Origin: Cycas panzhihuaensis
Taxonomy: Eukaryota > Cycadophyta
DNA length: 64,000 nucleotides
Direction of reading: 5' to 3'
Assembly (NCBI GenBank): GCA_023213395.1
Contig: CM041465.1
Span: 131,199,741 to 131,263,740 of the forward strand
Below, in pieces: positions 1 through 10,660 of this stretch. The notes under the pieces were generated by a model. That model saw only the letters and a program-made list of their open reading frames with translations, made no database searches and was not told where the DNA came from. The translations under genes were made by a program, and so were the position numbers. Within the stretch, counting starts at the first letter, position 1. Each line of letters begins with the position of its first letter.

Positions 1-3000
1 TTGAAGATGATCATTGTGATAGCAAACATTCAAGTCTCTATAGCTATAAAAAAGATTGAAATGGAGTCATAGATGTTGGAGCAAGGTTTAAGACATTTGA
101 GGTTGTTACATTACAGTGACTAATGCAAGTATGGAATGGTTACATGTCACAATTATTTAAAGGAATCGATGACTCATATTTTTTATTAATCATTTCCTTG
201 AATAAACAAAGATTCCATAAAGACAAAAACTTATCTAAGATATTGTTTCTTAGATTACATTGTAGAAGTGCCCATAATTGATGAGAAATTGCCTATGATA
301 AATTCAATTTATGTATAATAGCATGCAAAATTATTACAAGTTAATCATTGTTATTTAGCAATATCTCCAGAAGAGTCTCTAGAACTAGACTCTCAAGATA
401 TTTCCACCATGCAGAAGTCAAGAGCCATGGCGTATATGCTCAAAATAAATTTCATTTTTTAAAAAGACTCTCTATTTGAGAGATCCTATGATCTCATGTT
501 TCTTATCACATTCATTAAAATGTGGTGACAACTTGACATCTAGATCTCCTTGCTTGGATAATATGGTATTTCATAGCATTTGTGATGGTATGTGTATTTT
601 CAATCTACCCACTAGCTTTTTTAGTAGCCTCTAAAGCAAGCAAGACCAAGTGCAAGTCATGGGTAATTTTGGCAAAATAGTTACCTCTCTCCTATGGCAT
701 CGCATGTTAAAGGGTTAACCCTACTTTATGAAGATTTTTACCATGTGTATTAACTTAAACCTTTAAAAAAGTACTAGAAATCAAAAACCAATATATCCTT
801 CCAGTCACTCATTTTGAAGGCATCAAAGCAAGCTTCTCAATAAATTAGATAAAATATAAATCTAGGTTCATATGTGAAGGTTATGATAGAAGCACTGACG
901 GTTAGAAAACTTTACCTAAGAGTATTAATTAGGTGTTTAGCCCTTTTCATTTTAACTTTAGGTCTCACTACTTTCACCATATGACCACCTACTAATAAAA
1001 TGGTGGATTTGATGGATTTCAAAATTCATTCAAATATAGTTTAATTTCTTATAACCTTTATGATAAATAAAAAATTTTAATGCAATTAAGAATTAAAACC
1101 CTTAATTATTAAGAAAAATAAATATAAATACTATAAAATTATCATTTTCAAATATAGGACTACATAAGGTTATATAAAGGTATGGTAAATGGGTGTGCTA
1201 AATGTAATTATTCAATTTGTAGAGCAAATGATAGCAATAAAATCATATGCAGAAACTCATAAGTTGTGGGAAGCACTAGATAAGGAGAAACAACACCAAA
1301 AATGCCAGCAACAAAAGGTAAAAATGCTAATTGCCTATAAGGGTTTACACCCAAATTTTATTATATATTTGTAAAAGGCTTGGGCAATATCAACACTACA
1401 CCCAACCCAAAAATAAAACTATTATTCCAATTTGTCATCCCTCTTTTGCTATCTTTCTGTTACCCCTAGGATATTGAACTACAAAAGATTGAACAAGTTA
1501 CAATAGATCTCTTGTGCTACCCATGAGGGTCCTGCCTTCTTTGTGGGCTATTTAGTTGGCTTCTTTGAGGTTATTGCTATTATAAAATTAATTTCTGATT
1601 TTTTTCATAGAGATTTTATTCCAATAGTGAATCCCAAGGAGGGACACTTACAATTGCCTCCATAATGAATTTTTATTATATCCAACAAACCTAAAAAAAT
1701 TAGCACCTTATTATCATCACCTCCATTTAGTGATGGTTGCTTCATTCAGATGGGATCTTCCTTATGCCTTCAATAACACTATCACCTATTCGAGCATTTG
1801 GCTTTCTTAGCATTCAACTTCATAGATGTACTTTAGCAACACTCTACAAATAAAACATCAAGTGTAAATTCTTATCAAGATTTCATGGACTTGCCAATGC
1901 CCATTCACAAATAATCTTACTTTAACTACCATACCCTACATCTAGCATCTAAATTTCTTGAAGTGCCATCTACCATTAATACAACAACTTCATTATCATG
2001 GCCATTTAAGTTTGTTATAAAGGCCTCAAACAGTCGACAATTGTCCACCATCTATCATTATAACAAGGTGATCAAGCTTACATTTACAATCTAATAGCAC
2101 TCTTAATAGGTCAGTTCAAGGTCATCTTTGTGACCTTATTTTGTGCTCATAGTTATCTCATCATCCTGTCAAACCTTATCCATGCATATGCTCTTATGCA
2201 TCTCTTTGGTTAGTTATTATGTTCTACAATAGTGGATGGCTAAGTATTAATGTACTGCAAATAGCCACTTGGGAGAAAAGAGAATCACCACCTTGAAATC
2301 CCCTAAACTCCTCAATCTAATTATTTAATAAATGCAAGATTAAGCCCAAAGTGATATTATAAAATATTTATATTAATGTCATTGAAATCATGTTAGTCAA
2401 GATCTAATCATCATTAAAAAGATGCATGGATCTAAACCATATCCTATACTTTCAAGGAGACAATGGTTATATGACATTAGTGATTTGCAAGAGGAGGTAA
2501 GCATTCACACTAATAGGAAGTGAATGCTCACTAATAAATCCAAGAGAGATAAAGAGACTAGGATTTAAAAATTTTATGGATGAAAATTAAGCATCTAGTA
2601 AGATAAATAAGCCTATTGGCAAGATATCAATATTATAGGGGAAAATATGGTCCATAAGCCTAATAACTATAAGGGAAATTAATCTAAGTATAATTTAAAG
2701 CATATAGATACCATGTTCCTCTTCAATTGCATGAGAGAGAATAACAACATAAATGAAATGAAGTGTTTTCATATGGAGACTATGGTCCCATCAGAAACTA
2801 ACTAGGAGGACTCAAAAATAAACAATTTTATGAATTGATAAGAATATTAATGGTAAGTATAGGGATGTATATGTAGAGGAAGTGAATGAAGACATCAAAA
2901 TAATTTTAATAAAGTTCAATTGATTGCTACCAAAAGAGATCACTAGTAATAAAATTGGATACACCATAGAGACATGTTGAAAGGGTTCAAGAAATCTTAT

Positions 3001-3095
3001 CCCTAAAATGGATTTTTCCTACATCGATAATCATTAATATCAAGTAAATGAAGCATCAAGGGATTTTGATGTACAAAAAGTTTAGAAAATGGTAA
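1..3095. other. AT-rich non-coding background
   Basis: I see no recognisable gene, terminal repeat or RNA here. The longest open frame is about 61 codons (1189-1374) and matches no family I know. The stretch around 2450-3000 has the feel of long-decayed coding sequence, being rich in lysine/glutamate-like codons and interrupted by stops, but I cannot assign it to a family. Confidence 0.5.
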
Positions 3096-3129
3096 TACAC
3101 ACACGCACGCACACACACACACACACACA
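3096..3129. repeat. (CA)n microsatellite
   Basis: A run of alternating A and C of about 34 bases, with two CG interruptions near its start. Confidence 0.95.
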
Positions 3130-3237
3130 AAAATCAAAAACTTAAGAAAAAAAAAGCAACCTAATTCTTCATTAATCATCATTACAACTAATAAGAAAGT
3201 ATAAATGTCACACACAAAGCCACTCAAATGTTAGAAG

Positions 3238-3475
3238 TGTTAAAATGAAATATTAGAATATGAGAGATATTAAGAGATAAAATAAGTGATAATGCACATT
3301 TGTACAATCTACGATGTTGGCTACATATGTGGTGGACCCTACACAAAAGATAGAAATGTATTATAAATATTATTATATATTATTATTTTAAGTAATAAAA
3401 TATTTAAATATCTCACAATATATTTATAATCCTAAAATTATTTGCATTGTTATTTTTGTTATTATTATTTTATCA
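3238..3475 (+). repeat. 5' LTR of a Copia-like element (G)
   Basis: Begins TGTTAAAATG and ends TTATCA, directly followed by a tRNA-Met-type primer site, so it is read as a plus-strand 5' LTR of about 238 bp. Its middle (around 3288-3350, with the blocks aatgcacatttgt and gatgttggc) is similar to the reverse complement of the LTRs at 6996-7295 and 39770-40058, so it belongs to the same or a sister LTR family in opposite orientation. No matching 3' LTR in plus orientation was found downstream, so the element is a fragment. Confidence 0.7.
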
Positions 3476-3489
3476 TGGTATCAGAGAAC
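3476..3489 (+). other. Primer binding site (initiator tRNA-Met type)
   Basis: TGGTATCAGAGAAC lies immediately after the LTR end. The first 11 bases equal the canonical plant tRNA-iMet complement used by most Copia elements. Confidence 0.8.
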
Positions 3490-3704
3490 ATATTGATTTA
3501 CAAATTTATCATCTGTTACAAGTTGCCACTTCTACTACTACCAATTTACCAATATATTATGTTAGGTAAAACCCTACCTATTGTCATATGGTATCTTGGT
3601 TTGTTACTGTACATTGTCATTATTTGTTCCCTATGGTGTGAGTTTGTACCTATATACCTGCATAGTAAATGATTTCTTGTGTTAACTTCATCGTGCTACA
3701 TTAT
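3490..3704 (+). other. Internal remnant of element G
   Basis: Sequence following the primer site up to the SINE target duplication. It has an open frame over part of it (3442-3672, overlapping the LTR end) with a hydrophobic translation that looks like chance. No gag motif is visible. Confidence 0.35.
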
Positions 3705-3720
3705 CCATCACTGCGTTATC
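3705..3720. repeat. Target site duplication of SINE copy 1 (left)
   Basis: 16 bp matching 4023-4038 at 14 of 16 positions, adjacent to the poly-A end of the SINE. Confidence 0.85.
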
Positions 3721-4022
3721 TTTTTTTTTTTTTTGATATCTAGAGGAGAACCTCTAGACACTCTTAGTATAAAGTTCTAAAGGAAGGGGGACTCCTAGGA
3801 TCTAGGTTTTTATATTATCTTTGTACTAACCACACTTGGAGTTCATACTGCCATCGTGCAGTTGGCGCACACTCAACAGACTTTGGTCATACTACTTTCT
3901 TTGTAGTAGCAAAAGCCGATTAGACTACTCCCCTGTGAAGTAACTTGTACTCATGGGCTTTGAACTTGGGTATCTCCTTAGTAATTGCCACATCTTACCA
4001 ATCCACCCAGCCCCATGAGGCT
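3721..4022 (-). mobile_element. tRNA-derived SINE, copy 1 (complete)
   Basis: On the minus strand this reads as a head with pol III promoter-like boxes, a ~290 bp body and a poly-A tail (T-run 3721-3734 on plus). The B box is the clearest signal: reverse complement of 3955-3969 reads CCAAGTTCAAAGCCC, close to the tRNA consensus GGTTCRANTCC. An A-box-like TGGATTGGTAAG lies about 35 bases upstream. The copy is flanked by a 16 bp target duplication, CCATCACTGCGTTATC (3705-3720) and CCATCATTGTGTTATC (4023-4038), differing at two bases. A second copy lies at 21678-21975. It sits inside the remnant of element G. SINEs are non-autonomous and rely on LINE proteins; the likely partner here would be an L1-type LINE, but that is inference. 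Confidence 0.88.
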
Positions 4023-4038
4023 CCATCATTGTGTTATC
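4023..4038. repeat. Target site duplication of SINE copy 1 (right)
   Basis: Partner of 3705-3720, adjacent to the promoter-bearing head of the SINE. Confidence 0.85.
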
Positions 4039-5510
4039 ATTCCTGCTATAGTGGTGTGATCATTGCCCTAAGTCATGCTCCCCTATTTATGGTTTTTCAT
4101 TAATGTGTGTACATGACCTTTGTCCATCGTTCATTTATAGTTACACATACTATATGTGTGTTTGTATTGCACTCCTCCATTGTATAATTTTATCATTGGT
4201 CTAAATATATAGTTATCATTCGTGTTAAAAGTCTGCACCTAAGGAGATCGATTCACCCCTACGTAAAGATAATTTTACTTGATTTTGTGGACTTTGTGCC
4301 TCCTCCTGTGTGATTTTGTCTATTTATCTATTGCCCTAATCTCATCATTTTTGTATTAATTCATTTATTATCATCATTATTGCATGAAGATGTTTGTGTC
4401 AATCCTTGCCATGAAGATCACCCTACTCCTCATGTTTTTTAATTACGTGGTGCCATTGTGTTATAAAGAAAGAACTTCAATCTATTTTTTTAATTCTATT
4501 CGATTAATTTTTTGATCAGATTTATTCAGATATTCTATATCTAAATAATCAACAAAGATAGTCTTCTCACATCTTTGCTTATGTCTTCAACTTAAAGGAT
4601 GTTGTTGCCATTGAACTATGTTTCATCTCTATTAACCACACTAATCTTAGTTTCAATGATGGTTATAAGAATGCCCTTGCTACCATGAGATTGGTGTTGA
4701 AGCAAGGATCCAATGAGGCATTGTTACGGTGGCTCTGCTCACCTCTCTTTAATTACTCTTTTAACCATTCTTAAACAGGGTGATGAATTCCATTGACGCA
4801 TCTTCTTCTACAATACCAAGCATGAGGTTCAAGAGGTTCAAGCCTAGTTGCTCAATCATCTTCAAATTTGTAATTTTGGCTCCTTCCAAAGGGTAGGGCT
4901 TTGCTAAGCACCAATTATAAACAATGTATTTCTTCCATAATAACATCACTACATATATTTTTCCATCTTTATTAATCCATCAAACCCTTAAGGTTTGCCC
5001 AATAGACATATCAAACTCTTATTTCAAATATGCAAAAAAAATTATTTGCCATAATATTTTCATACAGTATCACCGTTAACCTCTAGACAGTCAAGGTTCA
5101 ACATTTAATTGATATGCATTATTAACGTAGTGCACCCACTAGTTTACATATAGGAGATAGCACATCCAATTAAATTTACTCAATAATGGCATTAATAATC
5201 ACGAAAAGAAATGAATTGATACTAGTGGATTCACCATAACAACTTTGTACTTTAATATAGATGCCACATACATAAATAAGCATTCACATATAAATCAAAT
5301 TCACCAAATAAAATCATAATCTTTAATTGTAGCTCATACCATCTCTATCAATGACGCCCATAAATCATAGTCATATTTTCTTATTAAATTTCTCTTGATA
5401 CAAGCTAACCTTAACTCTTTTTTTTCAAAAAAACCCTTGATTGAAATCTCCTTCAAGAGGTCTCTTTAATCTTCCCACTCTGATATGCTTTGCAAGATCA
5501 CACTATCCTA
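4039..5510. other. Unassigned AT-rich sequence between two LTR fragments
   Basis: Probably the meeting of the internal remnants of element G (entering from the left, plus strand) and element F (entering from the right, minus strand). I found no gag or pol motif on either strand. An open frame at 4761-4949 on the minus strand (62 codons) is unrecognised. Confidence 0.4.
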
Positions 5511-5586
5511 CTCTAATACCATGTTGAAAATATAACAAAACAATATTAATACCATGTTGAAATATAGCAGAATAACTTTGATACCA
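5511..5586 (-). repeat. Triplicated primer-site/LTR-edge motif
   Basis: Three imperfect copies of a ~33-38 bp block with the shared core ataccatgttgaaa occur head to tail: cores near 5516, 5550 and 5581. The last is the true primer site/LTR junction; ctttgatacca at 5576-5586 is TGGTATCAAAG on the minus strand. The first two repeat the junction inside the element. Confidence 0.75.
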
Positions 5587-5949
5587 TGTTGAAAATGACA
5601 CTATTAGACATAAGAATACGTACTAAAACACACATATAAGGTGATAAAAAATATAAATAGTAAATGAACAAATCAAAGAATGATGTATATACAAATACAT
5701 AATACAATAAGGGTTGTGAAAATTGATCATCTCCAAATATTGCATCAGGTATGAATATATCTTTATAGTGCATAATCACCTCATAATTGTCCAATCACAT
5801 GCGAGAACTATCATAACTATCATTAAGGTGATACATAGACACGTATATATACAAACACACCTTAATGACACTAATTTAATATTACATGAGAGAGTTAGGG
5901 TAGCACCCTTACATTAACATTAACCCAATATTAAACATTACTTCTAACA
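5587..5949 (-). repeat. 5' LTR of a minus-strand LTR retrotransposon (F)
   Basis: On the minus strand it starts TGTTAGAAG (5949) and ends CAACA (5587), followed at once by the primer site TGGTATCAAAG, so it is a 363 bp 5' LTR. I see no second copy in the window. The element is therefore truncated or its 3' half has been lost. Open frames inside it (5546-5794 minus, 5723-5917 plus) are treated as chance. Confidence 0.7.
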
Positions 5950-6358
5950 AAAACATACCAAATGTATGCCCTTACAAAGTGGTATACCAACTTGAGTTAC
6001 AAGGGGCATATAAAATGGAAGCCCTCTTCACATCCCATGGAATATATCCAAACCAAATGAAAAATCACCAACTACAACATTGCAACCATAAAGTCATGGC
6101 CCATACTAATAAGTCCATCTATCATTAAGTCATAACAATGAAAGTAATTATTACAAGAACATAGGGAAAATCCTTATGTTGCATATTTACAATGAGATAT
6201 GAGTTAATTGACATCTTAGAGGAATATATTTACAACATAACTAAGTTACTCGATGGATGAAGGTCATTTACCAAAGTTCATAGTCTAAATGCCCCCACAT
6301 TACAATAGTTTAAATGGCCCTGCATTACAATACTAACTTTTCAAACTTTGTCCACAAC

Positions 6359-6504
6359 CATAATCTAAAGTTACAATAGATTATCTAATTATTTCTGAGT
6401 AGGCTTTTAAGAAGTCAACAAGCCACCTATCATAATCTAAAGTTTTGATGAATTATCTAATTCTTTCATCATGGGATTTTAGAAAGTCAATGAGGTATCT
6501 ACCA
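6359..6504. repeat. Diverged tandem duplication (~75 bp unit)
   Basis: The block cataatctaaag ... ttatctaatt ... agtcaa is repeated, unit 1 about 6359-6431 and unit 2 about 6432-6504. Confidence 0.65.
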
Positions 6505-6544
6505 TGCAATAAGATTATAAGAATATTTTAAGTTTGCATGCAAA

Positions 6545-6770
6545 TGGGAAAAATATAATTGAGATTAAAATGTGATGAGTAACAATGAGCAATAGCATTG
6601 GATAAGACTACCTTACATGTAAAGGGTGAAAGTATGATTGAGATTAAAATATGATGAGTAGCAATGAGTAATAGTGCATGGGTTTGTCAAAATGTATTAC
6701 TAACCTACAATGTGTAAGTAGACATTAGCATTCGATAAGACTACCTTAGCCAAACAAGAGATGCAACTTA
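6545..6770. repeat. Diverged tandem duplication (~80 bp unit or more)
   Basis: The block attgagattaaaat.tgatga followed by gcaatgag.aatag occurs at about 6558 and again at about 6638. The linked block ataagactacctta recurs at about 6602 and 6737. Confidence 0.6.
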
Positions 6771-6995
6771 AGTTTTAACAATGGATCCTACATTGGGTAA
6801 AACAAAAAATAGGAAATTATACTAAATCAGAGGAGATAAGAAGGAGCCTTAAAATTGAGTGACGATGGTAGAGATAAAAAGAAGAGCTTATCAATATGCC
6901 ACATTCAACCATTGTTAAGTCAACCAACCAAAGTATAAAGGTTAGTAATTATACTAAGAAGTCTACTACATAATACTAAGGCCCTAAAGATGAAA

Positions 6996-7295
6996 TGATT
7001 TCTATAGAAAAAAAAATTAATAGAAAATAATAATAATACACAAATGAAAAATATAACAAGCACCAGGATCACAATGGTGCCTAAAGGTACATTAACTTAG
7101 ATTAAGACCATAAAAATAATGGTATAATAACATGTTAATATAATATATTAAATGAGTATTTATAATACACAACTTGACTATGTATGGGACCTACCACAAA
7201 ATGCCAACATCATAATAAAATTAATTACACAAATGTGCATTACAATTTTGCCTTATGAAACATGAACAAAGCTATTTTAATACTCCATCATAATA
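6996..7295 (-). repeat. 3' LTR of Copia B
   Basis: Aligns with 39770-40058 over most of its length (for example the shared blocks ccaag/ccagg-atcacaatgg and cataataaaattaatt). The right edge on the minus strand is TATTATGATGGA, matching TGTTGTGATGGA in the 5' LTR. The left edge near 6996 is uncertain by about 10 bases. The polypurine tract next to it is not clear. Confidence 0.7.
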
Positions 7296-7618
7296 TATAT
7301 TTAGGAAGACTCCTAATTCTTCTATGAATCGACAATACTTGAGCTTTAATAAGGCTTTGGTGAATATGTATGCAATCTGGTCTTCAATTCTACAATACTA
7401 TAATTCAACTTGACCTTCTTAAATCAACTCTTGAATATAGTAATGCTTGATCTCAATGTGTTTTATTATGTTCAGTAACACTAAATTCTTTGTCATTGAA
7501 ATAATACTTTAATTAGTGTAATGAATTATTATGGGCCCACTTTGAACTTTATGAAGGTAGGATTCTTCTTAGCCACACCGCTTCTCATGTTGTAACTTCA
7601 ATGGTTTTATACTTTGTA
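7296..7618 (-). pseudogene. Copia B RNase H, C-terminal part
   Basis: Minus-strand translation in shifting frames shows the usual Copia RNase H landmarks: a decayed CEAVWLRRI block near 7560-7590, KHIEIKHYYIQEL near 7430-7460, and EDQIAYIFTKALLKLKY near 7340-7390, matching the family pattern (T)KHI..H.(F/Y)IRE ... ADIFTKAL. RNase H degrades the RNA strand of the RNA:DNA hybrid during reverse transcription in the virus-like particle. Frame breaks and stops make it non-functional. It joins to the N-terminal half of the domain at 15508-15740; the gap between is the inserted TRIM plus Copia A. Confidence 0.75.
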
Positions 7619-7922
7619 TGTCACAGGTTGTCGCTACACCAAAAGTCTTGGGGTCATTTAGGAAGAGGAATTCCTTGTGATAGTTAGTGTCATATGCTCC
7701 AACACTCCCTCGTCATAAGAAGTTAGCTGTACCTACACGACATGCATGTCCACCACAGCGTTCCTTGGCAGACCCATCAACGCCTTCACATATGTCTGGG
7801 TATGCTATCACAGTACACATGACTAGTTTTGAACCCTGGTCACTCTGATACCACTTGTCACATGTTGCCATTGTACTAAAAGCCCTAGTGTTTGCTAGAT
7901 AGCGTTGAGGAACACTGTGTCA
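7619..7922 (-). mobile_element. TRIM (miniature LTR element)
   Basis: Two related terminal direct repeats, 7619-7692 (74 bp) and 7856-7922 (67 bp), both with TG...CA ends on the minus strand (TGACAC...TGTGACA). They flank about 163 bp without coding capacity. A primer site TGGTATCAGAGTG (plus 7841-7853) lies two bases inside the right repeat, so the right repeat is the 5' LTR and the element reads on the minus strand. A short purine-rich stretch precedes the left repeat. Size and structure fit TRIM/SMART elements, which need proteins from autonomous LTR elements. It abuts Copia A at 7922/7923 with no base between. Confidence 0.75.
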
Positions 7923-8234
7923 TGAAGAAATAATGGATCTAGGAGATAAATCACTCACATACACACAATGGTAAAAGAGAATGAAAAAGAAGATGAAACA
8001 AGATATGAGAGCAAGCTTGGAGGTGAGAATGAATAATGACTCCCTCCTTGAATTTTTGCCTTTTATTATTGAGGGTGAGTATTTGGGTTAGGATTTTCCT
8101 GCCTAATGACATGAACCCAAAATTACATCTAAATGCATATAAAGTGCATTTCATTGAGTGACTAATGCTAACAATATATCCTAAGGTCGCATAATTAATC
8201 TACACAAATGAGCTTAATACATTAACCTCTTTCA
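7923..8234 (-). repeat. 3' LTR of Copia A
   Basis: Plus-strand edges are tgaagaaat and ctctttca, i.e. TGAAAGAG...TTCTTCA on the minus strand. It aligns without gaps to 15196-15507 with about 30 differences in 312. Confidence 0.92.
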
Positions 8235-8246
8235 ATCCCCCCCTTA
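8235..8246 (-). other. Polypurine tract of Copia A
   Basis: Minus strand AAGGGGGGGAT directly before the 3' LTR start. This is the usual primer for plus-strand DNA synthesis. Confidence 0.85.
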
Positions 8247-8559
8247 ATGGTGGAAGGTCATTTTGAGAAAATCTATTCTATGAGGTCTTTATTTGAGCCT
8301 CATTATTACATGGGAATCCTAAATGATACTTTTGTGGGAAAACCCTCATGGGAAATAAAAACCCATGAACTTTTTAAGATCTATAGCCCCTTTTATAAAT
8401 CAAAATGGCTAAGGTGGCTCTTTGATGTAGCCTGATAGCCAAGACTTAAATGTGCGACTTAATCACGAGTCTCCATATACCGTTTGGTCATCCTCTATGC
8501 CCTTTTTTGGTTTTCATAGGTTCTAATTTTCCAAAACTAGTACGACTCTTATCCTTTCA

Positions 8560-9245
8560 TGTACACATGGAGTTTTCACAAAGAGGATAGAGCAGAGACT
8601 TACTCTTATTCTTCCGCGCCTATAAGGGGTTTTCACGAATAGAATAGAGTATGATGATCATGTTGTCATCTTCTTTTATTAGTCAAAGATGGAGGCTCTA
8701 AGGCCAAGCTACCTTTGAAACTATTCAAACTTCACCTTTTACACTGGTTTGGTGCAAATATCGGCCACTTGATCTGCTGTGGGGTAGTATTCCAATTAAA
8801 TTGTGCCATCATGAATGAGTTCTCTAATCCTGTGGACTTTTGTACTTATGTGTTTGGTACAATCGTGAAATACAGGATTTTTCACCATGCAGATTGTTGA
8901 TTGATTATCCACATGAAGACTCGTAGGACTTGCTTAGATGATATTCAATGTTTCCAATAATTTTCTCGACCATATCACCTCTTTACTAGTCTCAGAAGCA
9001 ACAATGTATTTAGCTTTGGCAGTTAAATCTGTAACTATCTCCTGTCATCTAGATCTCCATGATATTGGTGTTGTTCCAAGAAATGTTACATACCCAGATG
9101 TAGATCTTCCTATATCTTTATCTCCTACAAAGTCTGAGTCTGTGTATGCAAAAAGCTTGAAGTCTAAATTAGGTTCATACAACAGACCATATCTACTGGT
9201 CATCTTAAGGTATCTCAACACTTACATTGTTGCCTACCAATGATT
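8560..9245 (-). pseudogene. Copia A RNase H domain
   Basis: Minus-strand translation with few stops shows a clear Copia RNase H: YTDSDFVGDKDIGRSTSGY (about 9110-9170) carrying the first catalytic aspartate, ETSKEVIW (~8970), VDNQSTIC (~8910), STKVHRIRELIHDG (~8840) and QVADICTKPV (~8770). It would cut the RNA template after minus-strand DNA synthesis. Several in-frame stops are present near the 3' end of the domain. It follows the RT domain in the same polyprotein and precedes the 3' untranslated stretch and polypurine tract. Antisense open frames at 8715-8900 and 8938-9243 are shadows of this domain. Confidence 0.85.
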
Positions 9246-10290
9246 CTACTTAGGATTTATCATATAACGAGCAAGAATGTCGACAGAGTATACAATGTCT
9301 AGCCTTGTATTAGTAGTGTAGATGAGACTACCTACAAGTTCCCTATAGAGTGTTGCGTCAGCCTCCCTAGTATCACCTTCAGCTAAGAGTTTGGTATTAG
9401 GGTCCATAGGTAACATCACTAGTCGAGCATCTTCTAACTGAAACTTAGTTAGAAGGTCGTTGATGTATCTTTCTTGAGAGATGAAAAATTTTTCATTCTT
9501 TTGTGTTACTTCAATTCCCAAGTAATATTTCATCAAACCAAGGTCAGATAATTCAAACATTTTGCCAAGGTCCTTTTTTCAGTTGGATTATTACATGTTC
9601 ACTATTACCTGTTACTAACATGTCATCCATAAAGATTATGAGATAAGTGACTTTATCCTTATGGTGCTTGATGAACAATGTTACATCAATATCTTTGTAG
9701 TCGCAAACCTTGTATCCAAGTTGCCTCATTCTTTCAAACAACTTGGCAAACCAATCACGAGGGGCTTATTTAAGGTTGTACAAGGACTTTCTAAGCCTGC
9801 AAACCTTATGCTCTTGACCTTCGATCTCATGTCCTTATGGATGAGCCATGTCAACTTCTTCTTTAAGATCTCCATTGAGAAACATGGTCTTAATATCGAG
9901 TTGGTGGATTTTTCAATCTTGTTAAGCAGTCAAGGCCTTAAAGAGTTCTAATTGTAAGCCACTTGGTTATAGGTACGAAGACTTCAGTGTAGTCGATGCC
10001 TTCCCTTTGTGTAAATCCTTTAGCTACCAACATCGCCTTGTGTTTTTCAAGGGTGTCGTCTAATCTATATTTATTTTTGAACACCCATTTATTTTGAACT
10101 ATCTTTCTACCAAGTGATAGATCAACGAGCTCCCATGTATCATTCTTGATAAGATATTGGTACTCTTCATTCGTGGCATTTCTCCAAGTTGTATGCTTAA
10201 GGGCTCTTCATTAAGAGTAAGGTGCAGTTCCGTTGGTTGAAGCTCAATATATAATGATTCTTGCATCCTTACTCTATGGAAACTTCAAGT
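9246..10290 (-). pseudogene. Copia A reverse transcriptase
   Basis: Pieces of RVT_2 read in order from right to left: TNEEYQYLIKNDTWELVD near 10150, NKWVFKNKYRLDD and VAKGFTQREGIDYTEVF near 9990-10090, the catalytic box FMDDMLVTGN (9615-9650, family form YVDD; both aspartates kept), then FELSDLGLMKYYLGIEV and ELVGSLIYTTNTRLDIVYSVDILARYM (9260-9560). The enzyme would copy the element RNA into DNA inside the capsid. At least three frameshifts break the frame, around 9555, 9740 and 9900. Spacing between motifs is normal, so the breaks are small indels. Confidence 0.85.
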
Positions 10291-10389
10291 GCAAGTTTTT
10301 TCCACCTCATCTGGTCATATGTCCTTATTGAGTTGGCGGGCTTCTCGAGATCCTCGAGTTAGGAATGATGTCCTCATTTCCCCAACTTC

Positions 10390-10660
10390 TTAGTTCTCAT
10401 CATGTTCATTAAAATGATTATTTTGTGAGGAGGATGTTGATGCGCCTGAGGAAGATGGTCCTTCTACCACTATTTTGCCTTTGTCAACTAAAGGTAGAGA
10501 GGATGGTTCTTCTATAATGGCTTTGCCTTTGTCAACTCTTTTATCTTCAAAAGATGGTGTTGGATGTGCACTCATCGGTTCAGAGTCACAACTTGTATCC
10601 TCCAAGGCTCTATTGTTAGCTTCCAACATTTGGAATAAATTATGTATATCCCCCCCCTAA
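10390..10660 (-). pseudogene. Copia A integrase-RT linker
   Basis: An open stretch of about 80 codons of low-complexity, Ser/Pro/Glu-rich sequence. It contains a short internal duplication (VDKGKAIIEEPSS and VDKGKIVVEGPSS). Such variable linkers are usual between the integrase C-terminus and RT in Copia polyproteins, and it should not be read as a separate gene. Confidence 0.7.

Larger units (their letters stand above)
5950..6995. other. AT-rich non-coding sequence with decayed local duplications
   Basis: No coding signal. It contains two diverged tandem duplications, listed separately. Confidence 0.5.

Noticed and set aside
1189-1374. 61-codon open frame, predicted helical and Lys/Gln-rich
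   Set aside because: No homology recognised, no supporting signals and no conservation that can be judged from the window.
2709-2722. gataccatgttcc as a minus-strand primer site
   Set aside because: Only about eight bases match and there is no LTR edge beside it.
8715-9243. Two plus-strand open frames of 61 and 101 codons
   Set aside because: They are antisense to a clear Copia RNase H domain on the minus strand.
10475-10660. Plus-strand 61-codon open frame
   Set aside because: Antisense to the integrase-RT linker of Copia A.
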